A stretch of DNA of 64,000 nt from Spongiibacteraceae bacterium. Lineage in GTDB: Bacteria > Pseudomonadota > Gammaproteobacteria > Pseudomonadales > Dasaniaceae. The notes below the pieces were generated by a model. The model was given only the letters and a program-made list of their open reading frames with translations. It ran no database searches and was not told where the DNA came from. Positions 17,337 through 29,148 of this stretch are shown in pieces. Positions within the stretch are counted from its first letter, which is position 1. Each line of letters begins with the position of its first letter. The position numbers and the translations under genes are program-made. The DNA lies in NCBI GenBank assembly GCA_028280715.1, contig JANQLG010000011.1, positions 40,491-104,490 on the forward strand, read 5' to 3'.

Positions 17337-18446
17337 TTAATTATTAAAAGCGTGCTCGATAACACCGCCGCCCAGACAGCGATTATTATCGTAAAATACT
17401 ACCGACTGCCCCGGTGTGATAGCCCGTTGTGGCTGGTCAAACCAGACTTCAAAGCCTGTTGGGGTCTGCCGTATTTCGCAGTCCTGGTCCTGCTGGCGAT
17501 AGCGAATTTTTGCCTGGCAGCGGTAGGGGTATTCAGGTGCAGGATGGTTAATCCAGTGAATGTAACCGACATTTAAGGCTTGTTTAAACAGGCGAGGGTG
17601 GTTGCTGCCCTGGGCGACGATCAAGACATTGCGGTCTAGGTCTTTGTCGACAACGTACCAGGGCTGCTCTGATCCACCTTTGACACCGCCAATACCTAGG
17701 CCCTGGCGCTGACCGATGGTGTGATACATCAGGCCGCTATGCTGCCCCATAAGCTTGCCATCGATGGTTTCGATATCTCCGGGCTGGGCAGGTAGATATT
17801 GTTGCAGGAAATCCTTAAAGCGACGTTCACCGATAAAGCAAATCCCCGTGCTGTCCTTCTTGTTGTGGGTCACAAGATTATTTTCTTCAGCCAGCCGGCG
17901 AACTTCCGGCTTTTCCAGTTCTCCGACGGGAAACAGGGTTTTCGCCAATTCTCGTGCACCAACAGCATGGAGGAAGTAACTTTGATCTTTATTGGCATCC
18001 AGCCCTTTTAACAGATGAGTATTCAGGCCTTCACCGGTTTTGCGAACGTAGTGGCCTGTGGCAATAAGATCTGCGCCTAGCTCAATGGCATAATCGAGAA
18101 AGGCTTTAAATTTGATCTCTCTGTTGCAGAGAATGTCCGGGTTGGGTGTGCGCCCCGCCTTGTATTCGGCTAAAAAATGCTCGAAGACATTGTCCCAATA
18201 TTCAGCGGCAAAGTTGGCGGTATGCAGTTTGATTCCAAGGGTGTCGCAGACACCTTGGGCATCTTCCAGGTCAACTTTAGCGGTACAGTATTCGGTGCCG
18301 TCATCTTCATCCCAGTTTTTCATAAACAGGCCTTCGACCTGATAACCCTGTTGTATCAGAAGTAGCGCAGATACGGATGAATCAACACCGCCAGACATAC
18401 CGACGATGACTTTTTTACTGGATGTCTCTGTAGAAAATGTGGTCAT
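17337..18446 (-). CDS. mnmA: tRNA 2-thiouridylase
   Basis: 369 aa. The ATP pyrophosphatase P-loop GMSGGVDSS (12-20), the first catalytic Cys in [10 protein letters not shown], the second in [10 protein letters not shown] and the tRNA-contact segment [10 protein letters not shown] are all present. The enzyme inserts sulfur at U34 of Lys, Glu and Gln tRNAs. It lies in the conserved rluE-nudJ-mnmA-hflD-purB order. Confidence 0.97.
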   Translation of the reverse strand: MTTFSTETSSKKVIVGMSGGVDSSVSALLLIQQGYQVEGLFMKNWDEDDGTEYCTAKVDLEDAQGVCDTLGIKLHTANFAAEYWDNVFEHFLAEYKAGRTPNPDILCNREIKFKAFLDYAIELGADLIATGHYVRKTGEGLNTHLLKGLDANKDQSYFLHAVGARELAKTLFPVGELEKPEVRRLAEENNLVTHNKKDSTGICFIGERRFKDFLQQYLPAQPGDIETIDGKLMGQHSGLMYHTIGQRQGLGIGGVKGGSEQPWYVVDKDLDRNVLIVAQGSNHPRLFKQALNVGYIHWINHPAPEYPYRCQAKIRYRQQDQDCEIRQTPTGFEVWFDQPQRAITPGQSVVFYDNNRCLGGGVIEHAFNN

Positions 18447-18464
18447 TAAGTAAACAATAATCTG

Positions 18465-18905
18465 CTAGCTATACATCATATCCATAGGATATTTATGGCC
18501 AGATCGGTAGCGTTCAATAGCTTCGATGACTAAATGCGAGCGCATTCTATCAGATTGCTGAAGTATCTCCTCGTAACTCAGCCACAGGGCCTGGTGAATA
18601 CCTTCATCCAGGGGTAGAGAAGTATCCTGAGATAATGGTTTGCCAAAGAAGGTGGTGCGATGATAGGTGACACCATTGTGTGGTGAGGTATACAAACCAA
18701 TGCCCACAATACCTAACAGCTCGATATGCCAGCCAGTCTCCTCGAGGGTTTCGCGTATGGCGGCTTCAGGCAAATCTTCTTCGGCTTCGAGGTGGCCTGC
18801 TGGTTGGTTAAAAACTAATCCTTCCTTGGAATGCTCTTCAACCAACAAAAATTTTCCATTGTGCTCGACAACGGTGGCAACTGTGACGTGGGGATACCAT
18901 TCCAT
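18465..18905 (-). CDS. nudJ: Nudix hydrolase NudJ (HMP-PP/nucleotide phosphatase)
   Basis: 146 aa. The Nudix box is complete: GHLEAEEDLPEAAIRETLEE, then TGW. HVTVATVVEHNGKFLLVEE at the start matches NudJ, which in E. coli hydrolyses nucleoside tri- and diphosphates and the thiamine precursor HMP-PP. ATG 18905 has AGGTGAA 9 nt upstream; a GTG four codons earlier is the alternative. The neighbours rluE and mnmA are as in E. coli. Confidence 0.92.
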   Translation of the reverse strand: MEWYPHVTVATVVEHNGKFLLVEEHSKEGLVFNQPAGHLEAEEDLPEAAIRETLEETGWHIELLGIVGIGLYTSPHNGVTYHRTTFFGKPLSQDTSLPLDEGIHQALWLSYEEILQQSDRMRSHLVIEAIERYRSGHKYPMDMMYS

Positions 18906-18949
18906 TTTTATGTTCACCTGTGTAGCGAGTGTAAGGCTCGCGATTATAG

Positions 18950-19594
18950 TCAGCTTCGTCGTGGAGGGCTAAGTTTTCGCGATGAAGTTTTTGTCGCTAT
19001 GCGTCTTTTAATCTTACGGTTTTTATTGCTCTTGTTTTTGTCATTGAGAGGCGCGTGAAGTGTTATTTCCTTGAACTCGCCAGGATTTAGGTTGCCAATG
19101 GGCCAGTCCCCAATTTTTATTCTTACCAGCCGCAGTGTAGGCAAGCCAACTGTTGCCGTCATTCGCCTGACTTGCCGGTTTCTACCTTCACGGATAATGA
19201 GTCGCAACCAGCTGGTTGGAATATTTTCTCGATGCCTGACAGGTGGCCGCCGAGGCCATAGCTCGGGTTCATCAATGAGAGTAACCTGAGCTGGCAAGCA
19301 GGGACCATCTTTTAACGTGATGCCTTTCTTTAATTGCTCTAATTGCTGCTCTTCAGGAATACCTTCGACTTGCACCCAATAGGTCTTGGACATCTTTGCG
19401 CTGGGGTTGCTGATTAGATGTTGTAACTCACCATCATTGGTTAAGATGACAAGTCCCTCGGAGTCATAATCCAGTCTTCCTGCCGGATAAATATCCCTTT
19501 GATCCAGAAAGTGCGCCAAGGTGGTGCGCTGCTCCTTGTCCGTAAACTGACACAGCACATTAAAGGGTTTGTTAAACAGAACCAACTTCGACAT
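18950..19594 (-). CDS. rluE: 23S rRNA pseudouridine synthase RluE-like
   Basis: 214 aa of the RsuA/RluB/E/F group, without an N-terminal S4 domain, which fits RluE. The catalytic Asp lies in GRLDYDSEGLVILTND, and REGRNRQVRRM is the second family motif. E. coli RluE modifies U2457 of 23S rRNA. The C-terminus ends in a basic tail (KNRKIKRRIATKTSSRK) that likely aids RNA binding. It is divergent from the first isocitrate dehydrogenase gene. Confidence 0.92.
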   Translation of the reverse strand: MSKLVLFNKPFNVLCQFTDKEQRTTLAHFLDQRDIYPAGRLDYDSEGLVILTNDGELQHLISNPSAKMSKTYWVQVEGIPEEQQLEQLKKGITLKDGPCLPAQVTLIDEPELWPRRPPVRHRENIPTSWLRLIIREGRNRQVRRMTATVGLPTLRLVRIKIGDWPIGNLNPGEFKEITLHAPLNDKNKSNKNRKIKRRIATKTSSRKLSPPRRS

Positions 19595-19769
19595 TTCGAG
19601 AGTAAATCATTGCATGTAAAGGATTTTATGGCCTATCAGAATGGCGCGCATACTGCTATAATCGCGCCGCCCAAAAGGCCTGAGCTGACATAATGGCAAA
19701 TATGTGAATAAGCATTTTTGTCGCTCGTACGTATAAAACATTACCATAAGTAGTAGCAGTTTGATTTAA

Positions 19770-22010
<2,241 letters not shown>

Positions 22011-22127
22011 CTTTAATAGAAGTTCTTAGCCAGATTTGAATTCAGGTTGTAAACTGTCTGAATTATTTTAACTTTAACGAATAACGAGTTCAGAAATTTG
22101 TCTCATTAGCAATAAATGGAGATCTAA

Positions 22128-23381
22128 ATGGAATACCAACACATTAAAGTGCCGGCTGAAGGTGAGAAGATCACGGTCAATGCTGATTTTTCACTCAATG
22201 TTCCCGACCAACCGATCATTCCCTTTATTGAGGGTGACGGTATCGGTGTAGACATTTCTCCAGTCATGGTGAGGGTGGTCGATGCAGCGGTAGAAAAAGC
22301 TTATGGCGGTAGTAAAAAAATTAGTTGGATGGAAATTTATACCGGCGAAAAAGCAGCTGAGTTATACGATGGTGATTGGTTCCCTGCCGAAACATTGGAT
22401 GCGATCAAAGAGTATTCAGTAGGTATAAAAGGGCCTTTGACTACGCCTGTAGGTGGTGGTTTCCGTTCTTTAAATGTTGCTTTGCGTCAGGAGTTGGATC
22501 TTTATACTTGCCAACGCCCTGTGCGTTGGTTTGAAGGTGTACCATCACCGGTTAGAGAACCGCACAAAACTAACATGGTGATCTTTCGTGAAAACTCGGA
22601 AGATATCTATGCCGGTATCGAGTGGAAAGCCGATACAGCTGAAGCAGAGAAAGTTATCAACTTCCTGCGCTCTGAAATGGGTGTAACTAAAATTCGTTTC
22701 CCTGAAACCTGTGGTATTGGCGTCAAGCCTGTATCGAAAGAGGGTACACAACGTTTAGTTCGCAAAGCGATTCAATATGCCATTGATCAGGACTTGCCAT
22801 CGGTAACCCTGGTTCACAAGGGCAATATTATGAAATTTACCGAAGGCTCTTTCAAAGATTGGGGCTATGAACTGGCGCAAAGCGAGTTTGGTGGTGAACT
22901 TTTAGATGGTGGTCCATGGGTGACAATCAAAAACCCAAATACTGGCAATGAGATCATTGTTAAAGATGTTATTGCAGATGCCATGTTGCAGCAGGTGTTG
23001 TTACGCCCTGATGAGTACAGTGTTATCGCAACGTTGAACCTTAATGGTGATTATTTATCTGATGCTCTGGCTGCCCAAGTTGGTGGTATCGGTATTGCTC
23101 CGGGCGCCAATTTAAGTGACACGATTGCCTTGTTCGAGGCTACTCATGGTACAGCACCTAAATATGCTGGCCAGGATAAAGTGAACCCCGGTTCATTGAT
23201 TTTGTCTGCAGAGATGATGCTTCGTCATATTGGCTGGAATGAAGCAGCGGATTTGATCATTAAAGGAATGGATGGTGCGATCCAGTCGAAGAAAGTCACT
23301 TATGATTTTGAGCGTTTGATGGATGGTGCAACACTTCAGAAGTGTTCAGAGTTTGGTGATACTGTAATCTCTAAAATGTAA
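22128..23381 (+). CDS. icd: Dimeric NADP-dependent isocitrate dehydrogenase
   Basis: 417 aa, E. coli Icd type. [15 protein letters not shown] near the start, [13 protein letters not shown] with the Ser that AceK phosphorylates in E. coli, and [17 protein letters not shown] are intact. Regulation by AceK is therefore possible, though no aceK is in the window. It follows the monomeric IDH gene by 117 bp on the same strand; a separate promoter in that gap is possible. A strong terminator follows. Confidence 0.97.
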   Translation: MEYQHIKVPAEGEKITVNADFSLNVPDQPIIPFIEGDGIGVDISPVMVRVVDAAVEKAYGGSKKISWMEIYTGEKAAELYDGDWFPAETLDAIKEYSVGIKGPLTTPVGGGFRSLNVALRQELDLYTCQRPVRWFEGVPSPVREPHKTNMVIFRENSEDIYAGIEWKADTAEAEKVINFLRSEMGVTKIRFPETCGIGVKPVSKEGTQRLVRKAIQYAIDQDLPSVTLVHKGNIMKFTEGSFKDWGYELAQSEFGGELLDGGPWVTIKNPNTGNEIIVKDVIADAMLQQVLLRPDEYSVIATLNLNGDYLSDALAAQVGGIGIAPGANLSDTIALFEATHGTAPKYAGQDKVNPGSLILSAEMMLRHIGWNEAADLIIKGMDGAIQSKKVTYDFERLMDGATLQKCSEFGDTVISKM

Positions 23382-23394
23382 ACACGGTAAACCC

Positions 23395-23432
23395 CCAGCT
23401 CTTGAATCAAATATTTGAGAGCTGGATTTTTT
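23395..23432 (+). terminator. Terminator after the dimeric icd gene
   Basis: CCAGCTCT (23395-23402) and AGAGCTGG (23418-23425) form an 8-bp stem followed by ATTTTTT. The loop contains a small palindrome, CAAATATTTG. Confidence 0.85.
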
Positions 23433-23458
23433 CGAGCCTGTCGTTTTATCTAAGTTAT

Positions 23459-23719
23459 TTATACAGTATTTTCAGTGAGCTCTTCTGATTCTACAATGTT
23501 TTGCTCTTTGTCCCTGGCAATAGAATGGATATTGGTTGCATGAAGCCCTTTAGGCCCATTAACAGTTTCAAATTCCACTTGTTGACCAGCTTTCAGCGTT
23601 TTATAACCTTCCATACTAATTGATGAATAGTGAGCAAAGATATCGTCGCCACCATCCTCTGGAAGGATAAAACCAAAGCCTTTAGCATTGTTGAACCACT
23701 TTACTATTCCAGTTTGCAT
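23459..23719 (-). CDS. cspD: Cold-shock-domain protein CspD
   Basis: 86 aa with RNP1 KGFGFI and RNP2 DIFAHYS. The extra C-terminal tail and the position divergent from clpS-clpA identify CspD rather than CspA. In E. coli CspD binds single-stranded DNA and inhibits replication in stationary phase. AAGGACC precedes the ATG. Confidence 0.93.
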   Translation of the reverse strand: MQTGIVKWFNNAKGFGFILPEDGGDDIFAHYSSISMEGYKTLKAGQQVEFETVNGPKGLHATNIHSIARDKEQNIVESEELTENTV

Positions 23720-23914
23720 AGTAGAGGTCCTTTTATTATTGCCCTGGAAAGGGCATATTGGTTACTCCCTACGTCGCCGGTAAAGACGTACGTCCCTTCA
23801 TTCAAAAAATGAATGAGAATTTTTTAACATTTTTTAACCAATAGTCAAGTAATCTGGCCGAATATTAGGCAAAGAGGCTAAAATTTAATCAGTTTTTAGG
23901 TAGTTAAGAGGGTT

Positions 23915-24298
23915 ATGAGAATCTCTATGGGTAAAGCAGAAAATCTTCTACTAACATTAAACATGGGAGATGAAAGGGACTCGCCGATTCATGAAGGCGA
24001 TGTAGCAGTCGCTGAATCCAGGCCGGAGTTGAAAAACCCTTCCATGTATAAGGTCGTTCTGCTGAACGATGATTATACCCCAATGGAATTTGTAGTAGAG
24101 ATTTTAGAAACATTTTTTTATATGTCGAGGGAAAAGGCGACACAAGTTATGCTTACAGTCCACACTCAAGGAAAGGGCGTGTGTGGAGTATTCACTAGGG
24201 ATATTGCTGAAACTAAAGCAGCTCAAGTGAATCAATACTCAAGGGATAACCAACATCCTTTGTTGGCTGAAATTGAGCCGAGTGAAGATAGTGAGTAA
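23915..24298 (+). CDS. clpS: ClpA adaptor ClpS
   Basis: 127 aa. The core from [18 protein letters not shown] to [15 protein letters not shown] is the ClpS fold that binds N-degron substrates and hands them to ClpA. The N-terminal extension of about 45 residues is longer than in E. coli. ATG 23915 has AAGAGGG 2 nt upstream, while inner ATGs at codons 5 and 17 are alternatives. It is 59 bp upstream of clpA, in one operon. Confidence 0.93.
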   Translation: MRISMGKAENLLLTLNMGDERDSPIHEGDVAVAESRPELKNPSMYKVVLLNDDYTPMEFVVEILETFFYMSREKATQVMLTVHTQGKGVCGVFTRDIAETKAAQVNQYSRDNQHPLLAEIEPSEDSE

Positions 24299-24357
24299 TT
24301 GGATTTGATAGCTATTAAATCTGAAACAAATAGCCTACAGCCAATTGGAGTACCGTT

Positions 24358-26625
24358 ATGTTAAGTAAGGATTTAGAGCAAACATTAAACCAGGCGTTTA
24401 AGGGCGCACGCTCTAAACGTCATGAGTTTATGACTGTTGAACACTTACTATTGGCTTTAGTCGATAATGATATCGCAGCTGATGTTCTGGTTGCCTGCGG
24501 AGCTGATCTCAAACAGCTGCGTGGTGAATTAATTGATTTTGTCGATTCGACAACTCCTCTGATACCAGAAAGAGAAATAGAACGTGAGACACAACCTACC
24601 TTAGGTTTTCAACGTGTTTTGCAACGCGCAGTTTTCCATGTGCAATCGTCAGGAAAAAAAGAAGTCACGGGTGCCAATGTTCTGGTGGCAATTTTTAGTG
24701 AGCAGGAAAGCCAGGCCGTTTACTTTTTAAAACAACAATCAGTAGCGCGTTTAGATGTGGTGAATTATCTGACGCATGGAATTTCGAAAGTAGCTGGTCA
24801 TTCTGATCACGGCCTTGATTCATCACAGACACAAAGTGAAGAAGAACATATCGGCTCATCAACTGAAAAGAGCCCGTTGGAAAATTTTGCTACCAATTTG
24901 AATGAGGAAGCACGTCTTGGCCGCATTGATCCTTTAGTAGGACGTGCATCAGAAGTTGAACGTGTTTCTCAAATTCTTTCGAGACGCAGAAAAAACAATC
25001 CGCTTCTAGTCGGTGAGTCAGGTGTTGGAAAAACTGCAATAGCCGAAGGCTTGGCAAAGAAAATTGTTGATGGCGATGTACCGGATATTTTGAAAGAAAG
25101 TGTAGTGTACTCACTGGATATGGGGTCGCTATTGGCAGGCACTAAATACCGCGGTGATTTTGAAAAACGTTTTAAAGGTTTGTTGGCTGAATTAAAACAA
25201 CGTGAGCACTCCATTTTATTCATTGATGAAATTCATACCATTATCGGTGCGGGTGCGGCATCTGGTGGGGTAATGGATGCGTCAAACTTATTGAAGCCGT
25301 TATTAAGCTCCGGTCAGATGCGTTGTATAGGTTCTACCACGTTCCAGGAATACCGAGGTATTTTTGAAAAAGATCGTGCGTTAAGCAGACGTTTCCAAAA
25401 AGTCGATGTGCTTGAGCCTTCTGTTGATGAAACTTATCGGATTCTAAAGGGGCTTAAAACACGTTTCGAAGAACATCATGATTTACGCTACAGCGATAAG
25501 GCTTTGCAGGCAGCAGCTGAATTGTCGGATCGTTACATTAATGATCGTTTTATGCCGGATAAGGCCATTGATGTTATCGACGAGGCGGGTGCTTTCCAGC
25601 GTTTGCAGTCTCCCAGCAAGCGCAAAAAAGTCATTAATGTTGCTGATGTTGAATCCATAGTTGCAAAAATTGCCAGGATTCCACCGAAGTCTGTTTCTAC
25701 CGATGATAAAGAAGCATTAATGAAACTGGAAGACAACTTGAAGATGGTGGTCTTTGGTCAGGATAAAGCGATTTCTTCGCTGGCAACTTCAATCAAAATG
25801 GCCAGGGCAGGGTTGAAATCAGTCGAGAAACCGATAGGTTCATTTTTGTTAGCTGGTCCAACTGGTGTGGGTAAAACTGAAGTGAGTAATCAGTTGGCTA
25901 AAATTCTCGGTCTGGAATTAATCCGTTTTGATATGTCCGAGTATATGGAGCGTCATACTGTATCTCGTTTAATCGGTGCCCCTCCAGGTTATGTTGGCTA
26001 TGATCAGGGTGGATTACTGACAGAAGCTGTCACCAAACATCCCCACTCAGTTGTTCTGTTAGATGAAATTGAAAAAGCACATCCTGAAGTATTTAACTTG
26101 TTACTACAGGTAATGGATCATGGCACACTGACGGATAACAATGGCAGAAAAGCGGATTTCAGAAATGTGATCTTTATCATGACAACCAATGCCGGTGCTG
26201 AAAATGTTAGCCGACGTTCCATGGGCTTTACAGAGCAAGATCACAGTACAGACTCCATGGAGGCTATCAACAGGATGTTTACGCCGGAATTCCGCAATCG
26301 ATTGGACGCCATCGTTCAATTTGAATCACTGCCAGAAGAAGTAGTGATGACGGTTGTTGATAAATTCTTAATGGAATTGCAGGGACAGCTGGATGACAAG
26401 CGTGTCACTTTGGATGTAGATGATGAGGCACGTCTCTGGTTGGTTCGTAAGGGTTACGATAAAACAATGGGTGCCAGGCCGATGGCTCGCGTGATTCAGG
26501 AACATATTAAAAAGCCATTGGCGGAAAAAGTCCTGTTTGGTGATATTGCTCAAGAGGGTGGTGTTATCAAAATCAGAGTTCAGGACGGTAATTTGCAAAT
26601 CGTTGAGGAAGAAGCTTTTGCATAA
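24358..26625 (+). CDS. clpA: ClpAP ATPase subunit ClpA
   Basis: 755 aa. An N-domain (1-145) is followed by two AAA+ modules with P-loops GESGVGKTA (about 219) and GPTGVGKTEV (about 500). The ClpP-contact loop reads RRSMGFTEQ where E. coli has an IGL tripeptide. With ClpP it unfolds and degrades proteins, including those delivered by ClpS. A bidirectional terminator follows. Confidence 0.97.
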   Translation: MLSKDLEQTLNQAFKGARSKRHEFMTVEHLLLALVDNDIAADVLVACGADLKQLRGELIDFVDSTTPLIPEREIERETQPTLGFQRVLQRAVFHVQSSGKKEVTGANVLVAIFSEQESQAVYFLKQQSVARLDVVNYLTHGISKVAGHSDHGLDSSQTQSEEEHIGSSTEKSPLENFATNLNEEARLGRIDPLVGRASEVERVSQILSRRRKNNPLLVGESGVGKTAIAEGLAKKIVDGDVPDILKESVVYSLDMGSLLAGTKYRGDFEKRFKGLLAELKQREHSILFIDEIHTIIGAGAASGGVMDASNLLKPLLSSGQMRCIGSTTFQEYRGIFEKDRALSRRFQKVDVLEPSVDETYRILKGLKTRFEEHHDLRYSDKALQAAAELSDRYINDRFMPDKAIDVIDEAGAFQRLQSPSKRKKVINVADVESIVAKIARIPPKSVSTDDKEALMKLEDNLKMVVFGQDKAISSLATSIKMARAGLKSVEKPIGSFLLAGPTGVGKTEVSNQLAKILGLELIRFDMSEYMERHTVSRLIGAPPGYVGYDQGGLLTEAVTKHPHSVVLLDEIEKAHPEVFNLLLQVMDHGTLTDNNGRKADFRNVIFIMTTNAGAENVSRRSMGFTEQDHSTDSMEAINRMFTPEFRNRLDAIVQFESLPEEVVMTVVDKFLMELQGQLDDKRVTLDVDDEARLWLVRKGYDKTMGARPMARVIQEHIKKPLAEKVLFGDIAQEGGVIKIRVQDGNLQIVEEEAFA

Positions 26626-26647
26626 CATACAGATGATTAGTTGTTTG

Positions 26648-26674
26648 AAAAAGGCATCATGATGATGCCTTTTT
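26648..26674. terminator. Bidirectional terminator between clpA and the GST gene
   Basis: AAAAAGGCATC and GATGCCTTTTT form an 11-bp stem with loop ATGAT and a T-run on both strands. It serves the two convergent genes. Confidence 0.85.
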
Positions 26675-26700
26675 TTATGATGTGTTTTCTGCCGTGATGT

Positions 26701-27336
26701 TTAGTTAAGACTTTCTAGTGCCGCTTTTTCCTTAGCTCTCGCTCTGGATAGTGCTTCGCGTGCATTGTTTCTTGCCTGGTAAGCTTCTAAATTAGCGTGG
26801 CCAATTGTCTGTTCAAATGCGGTCGCCCAATTTAAGGTGTGGGTAAGCAAGATGTCAGCTGCGGTAAAACGATTACCAACAATATAGTCATTATCACCTA
26901 GGCCTTTGCTAAATAGTCCCATAGCTTTTTCGAGCTCCCATACGGCAGTAGGAAATATTTCTTTAACACGATATTGTTCAGGGATGGCAAACTTATGTTT
27001 GCCCATCGTCCATAGAGGTTGTTCCAGTTCGCATAAAACGAAATAACACCATTGCTGATATTGCCCTCGTAGATGTGTGCCGGGTTCTGGTACTAAATCG
27101 CAGTTTTGAAATTTATCGCCAAGGTAAGTGATGATTGCGCCAGATTCTGTAAGAATAAGATCATCATCTTTTATCGCGGGCACCTTACCTCCCGGATTTA
27201 TTGCCTGATACTCAGAAGATCGTCCTTCGCCTGTAAGTAAATTAACGACGGAGAATTCATAATCCTTTCCAAGTTCTTCCATCATCCAGGTAATCCGTGT
27301 TGAACGAGTATTTGGATAGCCGTAGACCGTAATCAT
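26701..27336 (-). CDS. Glutathione S-transferase family protein
   Basis: 211 aa. The N-terminal thioredoxin-like domain starts ITVYGYPNTRSTRITWMMEE and carries the cis-Pro in GKVPAI and the glutathione contact LTESGAIITYL. A helical C-terminal domain contains NRFTAADILL, the N-capping box. The substrate cannot be told from sequence. It is a single gene with its terminator shared with clpA. Confidence 0.9.
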   Translation of the reverse strand: MITVYGYPNTRSTRITWMMEELGKDYEFSVVNLLTGEGRSSEYQAINPGGKVPAIKDDDLILTESGAIITYLGDKFQNCDLVPEPGTHLRGQYQQWCYFVLCELEQPLWTMGKHKFAIPEQYRVKEIFPTAVWELEKAMGLFSKGLGDNDYIVGNRFTAADILLTHTLNWATAFEQTIGHANLEAYQARNNAREALSRARAKEKAALESLN

Positions 27337-27481
27337 AATTGCTTATCTCCATTTATAAATTGATAGGCGAGATAAATAGCCAGATTGAAAAGAGGCTTTA
27401 TTCGCTATAACTGGCAGCAATGATATGACACTCGATTTTCAGAGCAAGTTCAACCATTTATCGACTTATTGACGAGGCAAG

Positions 27482-28000
27482 TTATTCGTCCGCACCGTCT
27501 TGAAAATCAATAAACATTTTGGGGTAGATAAAGTGAGTAGTGGTAGCACAGTTTGCGTTGATATCTTGCCAGGAAGAAACTTCTGATTGAAGCTGGACAT
27601 AGCCGCAGGTAGGCACGTTTTCCACGTATTCATCACCCAGGAGATTGGCTAATTCAGTGATGGCAGGGTTATGACCAACGATCATAACTTCATCGTTATC
27701 GTCCTCAAGAGAATGTAGCCACTGTAAAAGATCGTGAGCTGAGAAGGTGTACAAATTTTCATCTTTTGACCACTGCACAGTATTCTCTGGTAGGGCTTTG
27801 GCTATTCGGATAATAGTGGAGCGGGTTCTTTTGGCAGGGCTAGCGTAGACATTCTTAAAGGAGCAGCCAGCTTTCCAGATGGGTTCAATCATTAATAAAA
27901 TAGACTGTTTGCCGCGGTTGTTAAGGGGACGCTCTCGATCGTTAAGATCAGGATCAGCCCAGCTGGATTTGGCATGTCTTAGCAGGTGTATCGTTTTCAT
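27482..28000 (-). CDS. SixA-like phosphohistidine phosphatase
   Basis: 172 aa from ATG 28000 (MKTIHLLRHAKSSWAD); a longer frame to 28042 lacks family support. The RHA motif carries the catalytic His9, and MIVGHNPAITELANLL holds the second His. The length and the KSSW segment after the RHA motif place it with SixA-type enzymes, which dephosphorylate His-containing phosphocarriers. The real target here is unknown. It stands between the GST gene and the methylmalonyl-CoA cluster. Confidence 0.88.
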   Translation of the reverse strand: MKTIHLLRHAKSSWADPDLNDRERPLNNRGKQSILLMIEPIWKAGCSFKNVYASPAKRTRSTIIRIAKALPENTVQWSKDENLYTFSAHDLLQWLHSLEDDNDEVMIVGHNPAITELANLLGDEYVENVPTCGYVQLQSEVSSWQDINANCATTTHFIYPKMFIDFQDGADE

Positions 28001-28188
28001 AGCTTTAATTATCGGACCTTCTTGAGGGAAGTCATTAAGCACAACGTGAAAAACGGTTTCTTATTTGGAGGGCTACCTTGCCTTAATGTGTCGGCATAAT
28101 CAAGCTGGCATAATTACAGTGTTGATTGACGTGATAAGCGATATGAGTGGGCTGGACTGAAAAGTCTGGATGAATGGGAGATCAAGGT

Positions 28189-29145
28189 TTAAAGCATGTC
28201 GATTAATGCCTTTGCCGCAAAATAGGGAGTGGCTTCACCGTTGATCACTTTTTGCTGTAGTTCGGGCAGCTGTCGCTGAATCTCTGGGTTTTGTTTGAGC
28301 TTGGCCTCAAGTAATTCAAACAGTAGTTTGTTCATCCATGCGGTGTTTTGTTGCGCGCGCTTTTGTTCGAAAACACTGTGCTCTAGTGAGCTTTTATAAA
28401 ACTCTGCAATCATATCCCAAACAGCATGAATATTTTCATTGAATTGTGCCGAACAGGTCATCACCTTTGGTGTCCAGAAAGAGGCATGTCTGATCAAGTG
28501 CATGGCATTTTCATAGTGTTGCTGTGTTTGTTTAGCAAGGTTTATGGATTCACCGTCTGCTTTGTTAATAACCAATGCATCGGCCAATTCCAAAATACCT
28601 TTTTTAATTCCCTGCAGCTCATCACCAGCGTTAGGAAGCATTAGCACCATAAAAAAATCGACCATGCCGGCGACTTCATGCTCGCTTTGCCCGACACCAA
28701 CGGTTTCAACCAAAATAACATCGTAGCCTGCTGCTTCACACAAAAGCATAGTTTCTCGTGTTTTTTGCGCTACACCACCGAGGGCGCCTGCAGTGGGTGA
28801 GGGACGGATAAAGGCATTGGAATTGCGGGATAATTCTTCCATACGTGTTTTGTCGCCGAGAATCGAACCCCCGGCGATAGGAGAGCTGGGGTCTACAGCC
28901 AATACTGCTACACGCTTACCCTGTTCAACCAGGTACAAGCCAAAGATCTCAATAAAGGTCGACTTACCGACTCCAGGAATACCAGAAATACCAATCCGAA
29001 TGCTATTGCCTGTATAGGGCAATAAACTCTCAATGATATGTTGTGCTTGTTCTCGATGTAATGCTAATTGACTCTCAACCAGGGTAATGGCTTTAGCTAA
29101 GGCCCGTCGGTTACCTTCTCGAAGTGAATTAAGATCAATAGACAT
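28189..29145 (-). CDS. meaB: Methylmalonyl-CoA mutase chaperone GTPase MeaB
   Basis: 318 aa. The P-loop GISGIPGVGKST, Walker B region ILVETVGVGQSE and guanine-recognition NKAD are intact. MeaB/ArgK proteins guard and reload the B12 cofactor of methylmalonyl-CoA mutase. It lies 3 bp downstream of the mutase gene in the same operon. Confidence 0.95.
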   Translation of the reverse strand: MSIDLNSLREGNRRALAKAITLVESQLALHREQAQHIIESLLPYTGNSIRIGISGIPGVGKSTFIEIFGLYLVEQGKRVAVLAVDPSSPIAGGSILGDKTRMEELSRNSNAFIRPSPTAGALGGVAQKTRETMLLCEAAGYDVILVETVGVGQSEHEVAGMVDFFMVLMLPNAGDELQGIKKGILELADALVINKADGESINLAKQTQQHYENAMHLIRHASFWTPKVMTCSAQFNENIHAVWDMIAEFYKSSLEHSVFEQKRAQQNTAWMNKLLFELLEAKLKQNPEIQRQLPELQQKVINGEATPYFAAKALIDML

Positions 29146-29148
29146 TAT